From the NCBI RefSeq assembly GCF_000315625.1, contig NW_005434600.1:157755-197968 (forward strand): a stretch of 40,214 bases of DNA, read 5' to 3'. Origin of the DNA: Guillardia theta CCMP2712. Lineage: Eukaryota > Cryptophyceae > Pyrenomonadales > Geminigeraceae. Below are positions 31,264 to 40,214 of this stretch, piece after piece (positions within the stretch are counted from its first letter, which is position 1; the number at the start of each line of letters is the position of its first letter). The notes under the pieces were generated by a model. That model searched no databases. It was not told the DNA's origin and worked only from the letters and a program-made list of their open reading frames with translations. The translations under genes and the position numbers were made by a program.

Positions 31264-32515
31264 TCACTCTTCCCACCACCTCCTCCTCTTACGAATCTTC
31301 TTCACTCCATGTTCAACTGAGTTCTGCCCCAAGGTCCGGTTGGCTTCAGCCAGAGTACGATCTATCCTTGCCATGAGGGCCTGCGGTTGATGTTCAGGTG
31401 CGAGCTGAGATGTATTATCATCGCAGTACATCTGTGTCCTCGTCGTCCATCTGCCGCGGGACTTCAACCTGCTGGACGAAGTTTGTCGGAACCGGTTGAC
31501 TGAGCGCAAGTCAGAACCGTCTTCTCATCGACTCTCCAGCTCACTTTGACATTGATACAAACGAAGATTCCGTGATGATCGGAGCACTTTGTTGCACAGA
31601 AAACAACATAGGCTGCGAAGTGACTTGGAGGTTCTGATACTCCTGGAGCTGGAAATTCTGTTGCTGAGGTTGTTTCGATGTCAGGAGACCGCAAAGCAAG
31701 GCAGCTACAATTGTTCGCACTCACAACTTCTCTCGTTTCTGTGATGGGTTGTTGATAAAACTGAAGACACACATCAACTTCTTTGCATCGGTTGCATGCA
31801 GTTGCCAAGACCTGGTTGACTTTGGTGGAGTAAATTTGAACCGGCTGCGAGATGTATTCATGCTGCACTTGCACCGGTGATCTCTCGACGTATGTGACAG
31901 GGAACGGTTGCACTTTATCAAAACAACATCAGTGATCATGAAAAATAAAGAAGAAAACTCCCACCTTGCTGGGTAACAACTTCGGGTTGGTAGATGTATT
32001 GGACTGGAGCCACCTGGTACTCTACTTGTGGCTGGACAAAACAGATAACAAAAAAGGCGAAACAAAGGACAAGTACATGTCAGGAAACTAAACATGACGC
32101 AAGAGCAGAAACACCTGTTGTATCACTTGAATGTAATCTGGAGGGATGTATTCCTGACAAGAAAAATGTCACCACACTAAATGGCAATGGCTCTAACGCT
32201 TTCGGCTTCATCACCAGCCGCTGCTGCATGCTGCTGGCATGCTGCACTTGTCTGTCGACGAACATCACAGGAGCGGCTTGCACTTGTTGCTGGTAGACCA
32301 TCATCTCCGGGAGATGCTCGTGCCGTTCTCGAGACTCCACAACTATCGGCGCTGGGCGCGATTGCACCAGCGCGCGATCAGGGTACACTTCGGGAGGCGG
32401 CTCCTCGGTCTTGCGGGTTTCTACTTGGCTAGAGGACAGGATAAGTCGTTCAGCATCTTCAGAGACGAGGAAGAAGCAAGCAGAACCTCTGAGTTATGAG
32501 CGGAGGAGGAGTCAT
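31264..32515 (-). CDS. Gln/Val/Pro-rich protein, candidate membrane-skeleton (alveolin/articulin-like) component
   Basis: Eight exons in phase (minus): 32515-32487, 32428-32215, 32153-32115, 32031-31965, 31912-31812, 31760-31725, 31657-31545, 31468-31264; 267 residues. The middle is a chain of short segments with alternating hydrophobic/polar residues and many V, P, Q, Y: MMVYQQQVQAAPVMFVDRQV, EYIPPDYIQVIQQ, VEYQVAPVQYIYQPEV and FPVTYVERSPVQVQHEY. This resembles the valine/proline-rich repeats of alveolins, articulins and epiplasmins that build the cortical skeleton under the plasma membrane of algae and alveolates. The similarity is in composition and rhythm, so paralogy is an inference. The tail is basic (VKKIRKRRRWWEE). 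A different donor at TTT|GTATCA would instead give a short acidic end (VEVPRQMDDEDTDVLR, stop at 31418). Confidence 0.55.
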
Positions 32516-33110
32516 CGCCGGGACCCTGGACGGATCAATTTTCGTTTGAGGTATAAACCATTCTCGGATCGCTGCCCACACAAGTCAGTCAGCTCGAGCC
32601 GTCATGGACGGAAATTCTCACTGTCCATTGAGAAATTCGATGTTTTGTTTGAAAGGGTTCGCAGCAGAATATCACCGATGACGGAATGCTTGGCTGCCAT
32701 CAACAATCAGTCCAACTTGCACCGGCAAACTCACTGCCACTTTGCTGGTATTGTTCACAAGGAGCATGCACACCAGCTATGTATGATCAGTCATGGAATG
32801 AAGTGAAGGAGGAAGTGACATTGTGTGCAGATAAACTGTGAATGTGAAGCAAAAGTTCACGGTTGATTCAAACATGGATCGTTTGCTGTTGTACATTGGA
32901 AGGGTCGCTAAAAGTTGAGAGCATATCAGAAACGAGGGAGCAATCAACAGGATGGCAGAGGAGGATTCGGCAAGGTGATTCAGCATTGCGAGCATGGAGA
33001 ATGCACGTGGCGGTCAGCATGGAGGGCAGCCGCAGCGTCTGCCTCCTGGAGCCAGGCATGACCGTACTGCCGTCGGACATTAAGGGGTCCGGCCCGAATC
33101 GGAACTTCCG
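32516..33110. other. Upstream region of the Gln/Val/Pro-rich gene, no resolved gene
   Basis: A plus-strand frame of 131 codons (32411-32806) and minus frames are open, but none shows family features. Probably promoter and 5' UTR of the minus-strand gene that starts at 32515. Confidence 0.35.
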
Positions 33111-34330
33111 GGTGAAAGGCTGGGTGGTCATAGGTTAAGGGTGGGTACCTGCACAAGCTACCCCATGCTTTTCCGTAAAAAGTACCTAAATGATACGGGT
33201 GATAGGTAAGGATATGTGTTATACAGGGGGTCAGGGTCCAGCACTGGACGGTGCAGAATTGTCGGAGTCTGCGACTTTAAAAACCCTTATTTTAATGGTG
33301 TAGTGGCCAAAAGAATTCACTACCATAGTTACATTAAAAATGTTTTAATTCTGTACATGAACGAATCATTTTGTACCACAGCCGTTTCGACTCAAATTTA
33401 CTCACCAGAAAAGTTGATACTAGCCAGGCCCGAGGGAGGCAGTGTAAAACAGACCGATCAGACTTTTACTATCCGATGACCGTACCATCGGACGGCGGTC
33501 ATCGCCGCCCGGCCCCCGGGTAGCCCGGCGGGCCCGAGCGGGCCGAAGCCCAGGCTCCCGGTACAGCCTCCAAGTCGGATCTACGCCGGTGTGACGGGAC
33601 TAGGGAAGGCCGCTTTCTTTGGCAACCCATCATCCCGGCGATCGCCAGCGCTGATGGACTCTAGTTGTAGGCATGATAATGCAATCAGTGGCGGGGCGGC
33701 GGATGATCCGCACATTCCGAGTTCAGCCTGCCATCGCTCGGCAAACCGGCGTTGAAGAAAATTGAAACGGCAGCGCTGGATCACGCGGCCGGGCCTCTCG
33801 GCCTCTCGGACAATGGCGTCCGATGAGAGTCGGACACGTTCAGACGGTCGGCAAGTTCGGACTCGCGGCGCCGCGCGGCGGCGCCGCTGGGCCGGCCCGG
33901 CCCCGGCGGCGCCGGGCATGCGGCCATCTGATGGTCCGATCATGGATGGTATTTACTTATTGAAGCCTTCAACGCCGATGATGGCAGCCGGGCGCAGGGC
34001 GCCAAGGCTCGCGGCGGGCCCGCGCGGCGGCCAAACACTCCGCCGGAGCCTCGCCCGCCGCCGGTCACTGTCACACACGGCCGGGCGGCGTCACTGACAG
34101 TCCGATCCGACAGTCACTATCGCGGCACTGCACTCAGCCGGAGCCCGGCTGGCGCGGCCGCGCTGCGTGTCCCGACTCCCGTCACGCCCGGTGACCTCGG
34201 GCGGCCTCGTACCGTAGTACTGATTTTTGCCTTAAAAAGTTTGAGTAAAGTATTGGGGCGCGGACGGTTTCGGTAGCAGCCTCCGATGTCAATAAGTCCT
34301 CTCACGTGCGACTCTCCCTGATTCCTCCCC
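33110..34330. other. GC-rich gene-free island, possible transposon remnant
   Basis: 33480-34200 is rich in CCGG, GCCGGGC and GTCCGAT words (33827, 33936, 34101) and has no believable reading frame. An AT-richer stretch (33270-33420) precedes it. It differs strongly from the surrounding DNA in base composition and simple-repeat content. I see no transposase. Confidence 0.4.
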
Positions 34331-34354
34331 CGCCAACGTGACTCACTTAAAGGA

Positions 34355-34548
34355 GCTGGTTGACCTTGAGTTTGAACTCTGATCTGCGTTTTGACCTCCG
34401 TCTCTCGAGACTTTGACCGATTTGACCGGTGTTTGACCCCGTATATCTGTGGTCAAAGCACGGTCAAAACAGGTCAAGTTGGTCAAATGAGTGGTCAGAT
34501 GCTGATCAAATCATTCCACCCCCAATTTGACCTGCCTGGTCAAATACA
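34355..34548. repeat. Dense array of TTTGACC/GGTCAAA motifs
   Basis: About a dozen heptamers occur in ~190 bp. The left half is mainly TTGACC/TTTGACC (34359, 34389, 34411, 34420, 34430). The right part is mainly GGTCAAA (34450, 34461, 34472, 34481, 34539) plus one TTTGACC near 34527. Spacing is irregular, about 9-20 bp, so this is a motif cluster rather than a simple tandem repeat. Confidence 0.8.
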
Positions 34549-34559
34549 CCTGCATGTGC

Positions 34560-35880
34560 ATATAGGCCTCCAAAAATCCTTTCCAGAGTGACGTGGTGGG
34601 GGTAGTAAAATGGGGGGTGTGGGGTGGGATATCAGGAGATAAGACCGGCACATCTCGCTGAGATCGAATGGGTCCAAAATATCAAGGTGGGGTGTACCCT
34701 CAATTTGCTGTTGAATCCATGGGTGGGTGGTGCTTTTTGTGTTATAAAATGCCCCTTTTTTTTCACTATGTTTTTTAGAATACTAAGGCGGGGTGTAAAG
34801 TACCCCCACCCCTAATCCACCTTCTTTCCTGGTAGTCTTATGGTACCCCCCACCCTCTTTCTTCCTGGACCCACCCCATGTCTCCTCACGAAGGGATGTT
34901 CTTTCCCCTTCCATGGGCATGAGGACCCCGCCGTCATTTTTGAGATCCACCCCTTCCCACCCACCCCTCTTGACTCTGGACCAATGAGGTACCCTACCCT
35001 ACTCCTTGAGACCGTCCGCTGTCCACTACTCTAGGCTCTCCCGAAGTTCGCCTCACCCAACGACAACAGATTACCACCCCTAGTATCCGCTCCCCTTTGT
35101 TGCTTTGGAAATCAAGTCTTCAAAAGAAAGTCTATTTATTATTTATTTCTCTAATTGATATGGCCACACTGCAGACCCTTTGCTTTCTGACGTGGCACAT
35201 AACACCCATAACAACAGATCTACCCCTGTTTCCCTCTTTCGATCCACCCACGCCACAATGCTGTACGCCATCAGAACCCCACATGCACTGTACCCCCTTG
35301 ACTTGTACCCCCACCCCTCAGAATGAAATTCAATTTCCTAGGTTTGCCAGTCTTAAAATTGAAAACTACCCCCTTGCCGTCTTGCCCTTACTACCCACCC
35401 CATTGATTGTTTCCAGGTAATACCCACCCTAGTTTTTATCGGTTGAAACCACCCCTCATATGCTCTTTCATATCACCCCACCCCGTATGTCTCTCTCCCT
35501 ATCACCCCACCTGCCCTCTCCCCGGCTGATCCAACAAAGTCTCAACTACGCGAGGACCCCCAGCACCCTCTTAAGCAATCCACCCACCCTCTGGTTCGAA
35601 GTGCAAGTACCCCACCTTTGCGTGGTTTTATTAAGCTGTACCCCTACCCACTGGGGAACTGAGTATTTCATCACCCCTACCAAAAAATTGTCACCCCCCC
35701 TAGTATCAGAACTTTGGAGGCTTTATTGGGGTGATCATCCTTGAACTAGAAGATACAACCCATCATCAACTACCCTACCTACAGGAAAAAATATGTTTCT
35801 TTGAAACCCCACCCTAAGACCTAGATAACCCCCGATCCCATCCCCACCCCACCCCCACCACCCCCCTCCCTGATTTCCAT
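34560..35880. repeat. Region of scattered G runs changing to C runs
   Basis: 34560-34800 carries GGGGGT and GGGTGG on plus. From 34800 to 35880 the strand is full of CCACCC, TACCCCC and CACCCCAC at irregular 15-40 base intervals. No exon is recognised. It has the same texture as 27220-27935. Confidence 0.5.
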
Positions 35881-36325
35881 TCTAATACTCCCTTGACCCT
35901 CCCATCTCCCCCATCGACCATGCGCTGTCCCCATCTTCCACGCCCTTCTCCCTCCCACCAGGCGCTTTCCGCCGCCCGCTCATCCGCTCTCCCTCCCTGC
36001 TACGCCAACATATTATCCCACTCGACAACTTGCCTACACTTCCTCCTCCTCATCGCCCTTCGGCAGTATCAGCCTGCCTCCTCTCCAGGAATCCTTGTCC
36101 ATATATTGCTAATCCAGCCATGACATCTTCAATACTGTTCTTCGTGCGCTCAATGTAGATTGCTTCTCTTTTCAGATTAATTTGTTCATCTCTTCAAGCT
36201 CCTCCTCCACAACCATCTTATTGCCATTCACTCATCCAAAACATTTCGTGACCACATGTTTTCCGCTTTCTTCCGTGGTTGAGCTTCTCGGTTTGTAATG
36301 TTGTTTTCTAATGCAGATTTCCGCA
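35881..36325. promoter_or_regulatory. Upstream region and 5' UTR of the methyltransferase gene
   Basis: Pyrimidine-rich intergenic DNA. An acceptor-like TTTTCTAATGCAG ends at 36316, ten bases before the start codon, which suggests a 5' UTR intron. No other coding feature was seen. Confidence 0.4.
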
Positions 36326-38715
36326 ATGGCTCTGCGCTTTTCTTCTTCTATCCTGAGACGCAACTTCTCTGTTTTCTCCTCTGCGGGAAGGTACTCTGGC
36401 TGATCCTTTCTGCACATTGTTGGCTGATTCCTGTAAAGACTCTCGAGGGCGACCAGGAAATTTCCCAAGAGCCTGCAGGGCGTCGCCGGTGTTGCCAATG
36501 CACTGCGCTCGCATGCCACCCAGGGCGTCACCCGCGGTCAACGAGAGGTGAAGGTCGAAAGTCAGGACTACTATGATGGGCTCTCGGACCACTACTACCT
36601 CTTCCAGCAGGTGACTGCTCTTGCTTGCCCGCTGGGGCTTCCTTGTTGTCTTTGTTTGCCTATCTATGCGCGTCTCGAACACTTGAGAGAGAGAAGGTTC
36701 TTGTTCTGTTACTTACCGATGCATGAACAAAGAGCGTCCTCTCATCGTAGAGGCGTGTGCCGCTTTGGAAGGGGGTGAGGACATGTTTGACTATCCTGCC
36801 CGAGCATAGCACACGCACATAGCTCGATTCCTCACGAACCTACCACACTCTCGTCTCTTGTAGTGACATGTTATCTCTTGTGGCATCATACATCCCACCG
36901 ATGCCTCGCGTCTCACATCTGCGTCGTGCCCTACAACTTCACAATGTGCTCGCAATCAGCTCTTTTTCTCTCTTTCCGCTCTGTGCAGAGATCAGCAAGC
37001 CTTGTTGGGTGACTTGAAGCACATGTCTGAAACGTTTGCAACAGGACTGGGATGGCATGGTGGCCAAGGAGAGACAGGGGTTCAAGGATGCGTTCTTCGG
37101 GGAGAACGTGAAGAAGGTAGGGATGCTCTCTGAGGAGTATGGGGCCTTGACGCTGATATCCCTCTCAGGTACTTGATGCCTCCTGCGGCAGCGGCGAGCA
37201 GTCGATCGCTCTTGCCGGCATCTCCAAGGATATCAAGGTGATGCGAGTCGGAGCTCCTGGTTTGCTGGGAGTTTGACAGGTCGTCAGGTCACTGCCTGCG
37301 ATCCCAGTGCGGGGTTGGTGAGCAAGTGTGCTGAGAACGCCAAGAAGTATGGTTTCCACAACGTGAGCAACTGCTGGACTTAGAGGCTGCTGCCTGCTGA
37401 CGTGTTCCCGCAGATTGAGGCCATCCAGAGTGATTTCCTTGGCCTCGAGCACGACTTCAAGGTTTAACTCGCGGAGGGGGGAGGAGGGGGAGGAGGAGGG
37501 AGGAGGAGGGGAGGAGGGGGAGGAGAGGAGTTGATCTTTCGCTTCAGGATCGCTTGGGAACCTATGACGCGATCGTCACCAAGGGCAGGTGAAGTTTTAC
37601 TACTTGTCCTGTCCATGCTGATCCTCCGTTCCAGCTCCCTCCCTCACTTGTTGACGGACAAGGACCTCACTCAAGCCCTCAAGGTCCTACTCGTCTCAGT
37701 CTGCCTGTGTCTTTCGTTTCCTGTGTCTCTGCTCTGTTTCTTCATCCCCCTCTTTTATCTCCTCTTGCCCTCTTCCTCTTGCCCTTCCTCTTTTTCTCTT
37801 CTACGATAGCGTTAACTTGAAGTCTCTTGATTTTCCTCCTTCGAGATGCTCCTTGTTGTCCTGCGCACTGGCAACCTTGACTCCTCACCTCTCACTCTCT
37901 TCTAATCTCTTGACATCCTTTCAGAACTTCTACAGCCTACTCCGCCCTGGCGGTATCGTCAACATTGGGGTGAGAGACTACGATTACTTCATCAAGCAGA
38001 AGACGCAGATCTACCCTCGTCAGGTGACAGGCACATCCTGCTCTTTCCCCCTCCCTACTCGCCTCCCTCCTCTTGCTGCCTCTTCCTCTTGCCTCTTCCT
38101 CTCCCTCAGCCTCTCGCTCAGCGCTTGTTGCAGCTCAAGGTCGGTGATGACAAGGAGCATCTCATCTTCGATATCTGGGAATGGCATAAGGTGGGAGGAG
38201 GAGGAGAGTAAGGGGGAGAGGGAAGGGGAGGGGGGGAAGGTGGGACAGGGAGCAAGCAGGAGGAGGGAGGTGGGGCGTGCGCATGGAGGGAGGAGGAGGA
38301 GCAAGAAGGAAGTAGCGCGCTGTCGTGACAAGTTTGCCAGGGATCTGAGGGACAGCAGCTTGTTAACTTTAACACCTTCCACATCAACGGAGAGAACACG
38401 CCCAACTACGTCACCAGGTAGGAGGAGCTCACTATGCAGCGGCTGGTCTGACCGGGCATGCAGCAAGTACATCACTACCTTCCGTGCGCTGTTCAGGAAG
38501 GAGATGGAGGACATGCTCGCCAAGGTGAGATGATGATGATGATGATGATGAAGGCTCAGTGATAATGAGATGATGGTGATGGTGATGGTGATGATCCTGT
38601 GTTTGTGCCGATGGCAGCTGAGTTTTTGTCACAGGCTGGCTTCACTGAGATCAAGGTCCACAAGATCGACGGGTGGCTCTGGGAGAACGTCTACACTGCT
38701 AGACGGCCCAACTAA
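36326..38715 (+). CDS. Class I SAM-dependent methyltransferase, glycine/sarcosine N-methyltransferase-like, with organelle presequence
   Basis: Thirteen exons in phase: 36326-36390, 36439-36610, 37045-37116, 37169-37237, 37288-37362, 37414-37461, 37548-37588, 37635-37683, 37925-38023, 38134-38190, 38341-38417, 38464-38524, 38635-38715; 321 residues. The first ~50 residues (MALRFSSSILRRNFSVFSS, then RATRKFPKSLQG) are basic, Ser-rich and lack acids, typical of a mitochondrial presequence. SAM-binding motif I is VLDASCGSGEQSIALAG and motif II VTACDPSAGLVSKC. Downstream, TYDAIVTKGSSLPHLL and NFYSLLRPGGIVNIGVRDYD align with the GNSF-HL and LRPGGLLILD-RNYD regions of glycine and glycine/sarcosine N-methyltransferases. 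Those enzymes methylate glycine and can lead to glycine betaine; the substrate here is inferred. The usual N-terminal DYYDG-DHYYLFQQDWD region is present, and the last exon ends with a short VYTARRPN. Confidence 0.85.
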
Positions 38716-38973
38716 ACTTGTTAAACAAGGTCGCACAATGCGATCAGTACAACTGATGTAACGTTTTAATGAAATTTGAAACATGAATCTTTCTCCTGGG
38801 TTATCTAGCACTTACACATGAGATAGAGTGGGAGGAAAGGAGGAGAGTGAGGGTACAAGAGGCAGAGTGAGTGAGAGCGAGGAGGAGGATAGGAGAAGAC
38901 ATCTGATCAACAGGAGGTGGTGCGACACGTTAGGTTGCAGAGGAAGTTTTGACAACTTCTTTCATGGCCCTCC
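38716..38973. other. Short convergent spacer
   Basis: Lies between the methyltransferase stop (plus) and the transporter stop (minus), so it should hold two 3' ends. A purine-rich patch lies at 38827-38900. No clear polyadenylation signal was identified. Confidence 0.5.
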
Positions 38974-39999
38974 TCATGAATCCGGTGTCGGTGAAACCTG
39001 CCAGTTCGTCAGTCGCACAGCACACTTGGTGAAGTACTCTTCGTCCTCGTCCCCGTCCTCCCTCCTCCCTTTCCTTCTCGTCCTTGTCCTCGTCTCTCTT
39101 CCGCTCCCTCGTCCTCTTCCTTCTGCTCTTCCTCTCCTCCTCCTCACTTTGTTGGACACTCCAAGGGAGCTCTTAAGCGAGTCGGCCATGAAGTAAGGCT
39201 TGTCCTGCCGTCGTTGACTTCGCTGTCGTGCAGGAAGGAAAGGAGGATGCAGTCGATAGCAGCCTCGAACACTCCGATGAAGGCGCCTGCTGCGTACCTG
39301 GTGGTATGGCGGTGAGGAAGAAGAGGGGATGGGGGAGGAGTGAGGAGCCAGGAGTGAGGAGGACGAGGAGGAGGTGCTGGTGGAGGAGAGGTGGGGAGGA
39401 GAAGTGAGAAGTGAAGAACGTGAGGATGGGAGGAGGAACTGAGAGGATGAAGAGCATAGGAGGCAGTGGGGTTACCATGCTGTGATCGCAACGATAAGCA
39501 GGGTAAAGAAAGGAGCGCCGGAAGGCAGGACGTCCTTCTGTGATATATGCCGTTAGAGGAGAGGGGAAGCGAGAACGTAGCAGATGGTAGAGTAGTGTAG
39601 AGTAGAGTAGAGTAGAGTAGAGTAGAGTAGAGTAGAGTAGAGTAGAGTAGAGTAGAGTAGAGTAGAGGAGGAGCAGCAAATCAGTTTGAGTCTCACCGAG
39701 TAGCTCTGAGCGATCAAGTAGCAGATCGCTAACGTTGCGAGGGTGATGAACAGCTTGCCGAGAAGGAGGAAGAACGGTGTGATCATATTGATCGCTGCCC
39801 ATCAAGTAAGTCCACCGCCACCGCCACCACCTCCACCCCCTGCTCCTCCCTCCTCTTTCTTCTGCACTTTCCCAGCTACCCCTCCTCCACCAAAACCCCT
39901 CACGCCTCCTCTCCCACGCTCATGTTTTACCAGCAATCTGTAGAATATTTCTCATGATCAACAAGAAGCCTTTCCATGCCCCTTTGCAGAATGAGTATC
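38974..39999 (-). CDS. SLC44/choline-transporter-like protein, C-terminal part, with apparent frameshift
   Basis: Exons (minus): 39999-39931, 39794-39697, 39537-39476, 39297-39148, 38997-38974; the 5' part lies beyond the window. Translated segments follow the C-terminus of the CTL/SLC44 membrane family: FCKGAWKGFLLIMRNILQIA, then a hydrophobic segment (FFLLLGKLFITLATLAICYL), SGAPFFTLLIVAITAWY, and FEAAIDCILLSFLHDSEVND. The family signature KPYFM follows (QDKPYFMADSLKSSLG) but in another frame, one base out near 39195-39215. Introns do not explain it, since the gap is too short. A base-calling error, a real disabling mutation or programmed frameshifting are possible. Family members are multi-pass transporters in plasma or organelle membranes, some carrying choline; the substrate here is unknown. 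Confidence 0.7.
39594..39668 (+). repeat. (GTAGA)n pentanucleotide array, about 14 copies
   Basis: Perfect tandem AGTAG units in the intron between the transporter exons 39794-39697 and 39537-39476. On the gene's strand it reads (TCTAC)n. Confidence 0.95.
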
Positions 40000-40214
40000 C
40001 TACATGTCATATCAGATCGAGTCGCAATCCTGCCGCAACAGAGACCCACGACGTGATGGATACCAACATAATCATTCCATGTGTCACATCATGATGTCAA
40101 AGATCGGGTATCTTTACACATCATCTCATCTCACGTATCATTTTGTCCTATCTCATCTCATCTCATATCAAAATACACGATACAACATCCACTGCAACAT
40201 CACATCACATCACA
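40000..40214. other. Right edge: intron or upstream sequence of the transporter gene, repeat-rich
   Basis: Contains CATCTCATCTCATC and CATCACATCACATCACA repeats. An acceptor for the 39999 exon is TGTAG at 40000-40004. No exon of the transporter was found to the right of it. Confidence 0.4.

Noticed and set aside
31418-31468. Alternative last exon VEVPRQMDDEDTDVLR for the Gln/Val/Pro-rich gene
   Set aside because: It needs a weaker donor (GTATCA); kept only as an alternative to the GTGAGC-based model.

Overview
This is a stretch of intron-dense eukaryotic nuclear DNA. GT-AG introns are mostly about 40-400 nt, and microexons (29-43 nt), long homopurine/homopyrimidine tracts and many tri-, penta- and octanucleotide arrays are common. 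Gene content (PTEN-module formin, LRR-ectodomain gene, MORN and USP genes, a possible periplast/alveolin-like protein, Ty3/gypsy debris) and gene texture suggest a protist alga. A cryptophyte such as Guillardia is my best guess, from general impression and not from a database match. I assembled exons by eye, using splice consensus plus reading-frame phase at every junction.

Layout. (1) 1-6618, minus: one large formin gene of 15 exons visible here, with its last exon beyond the left edge. It has two tandem catalytically degenerate PTEN-like phosphatase-C2 modules, a UBA-like helix region, FH1, FH2 and a proline/lysine tail. (2) 6619-7726: divergent upstream region. (3) 7727-8491, plus: a secreted LRR protein whose last ~34 codons are a copy of the formin's UBA-like segment. 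(4) 8492-10350, plus: the rest of a broken, inverted formin duplication, split by a ~1.1-kb insert that carries a 24-bp x13 minisatellite. (5) 10.8-14.0 kb: scrambled Ty3/gypsy fragments (RT, integrase tail, RNase H, gag/protease) in mixed orientation. (6) 14.87-15.40 kb, plus: a small three-exon unknown gene. (7) 15.4-17.6 kb: homopyrimidine DNA with a 100-base assembly gap. (8) 17627-21847, minus: an unknown 13-exon protein with an IQ motif, a His/Gln-rich tract and a helical C-terminus. (9) 22642-26446, minus: a USP20/33-like deubiquitinase with two DUSP domains. (10) 28044-31033, plus: a PH-like plus MORN-repeat protein. (11) 31264-32515, minus: a Gln/Val/Pro-rich membrane-skeleton-like protein. 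(12) 33.1-35.9 kb: gene-free GC-rich island, a TTTGACC array and G/C-run DNA. (13) 36326-38715, plus: a class I SAM methyltransferase of glycine/sarcosine N-methyltransferase type with a mitochondrial-type presequence. (14) 38974 to beyond 39999, minus: the C-terminal part of an SLC44/choline-transporter-like protein with an apparent frameshift.

The genes look like independent loci, not a functional cluster. The actin nucleator (formin), MORN protein and possible membrane-skeleton protein share a cytoskeletal/cortical theme, but neighbourhood means little in this kind of genome. The most unusual content is the double pseudo-PTEN formin, its inverted dismembered copy that donated a new C-terminus to an LRR gene, and the unexplained repeat DNA at 33-36 kb.
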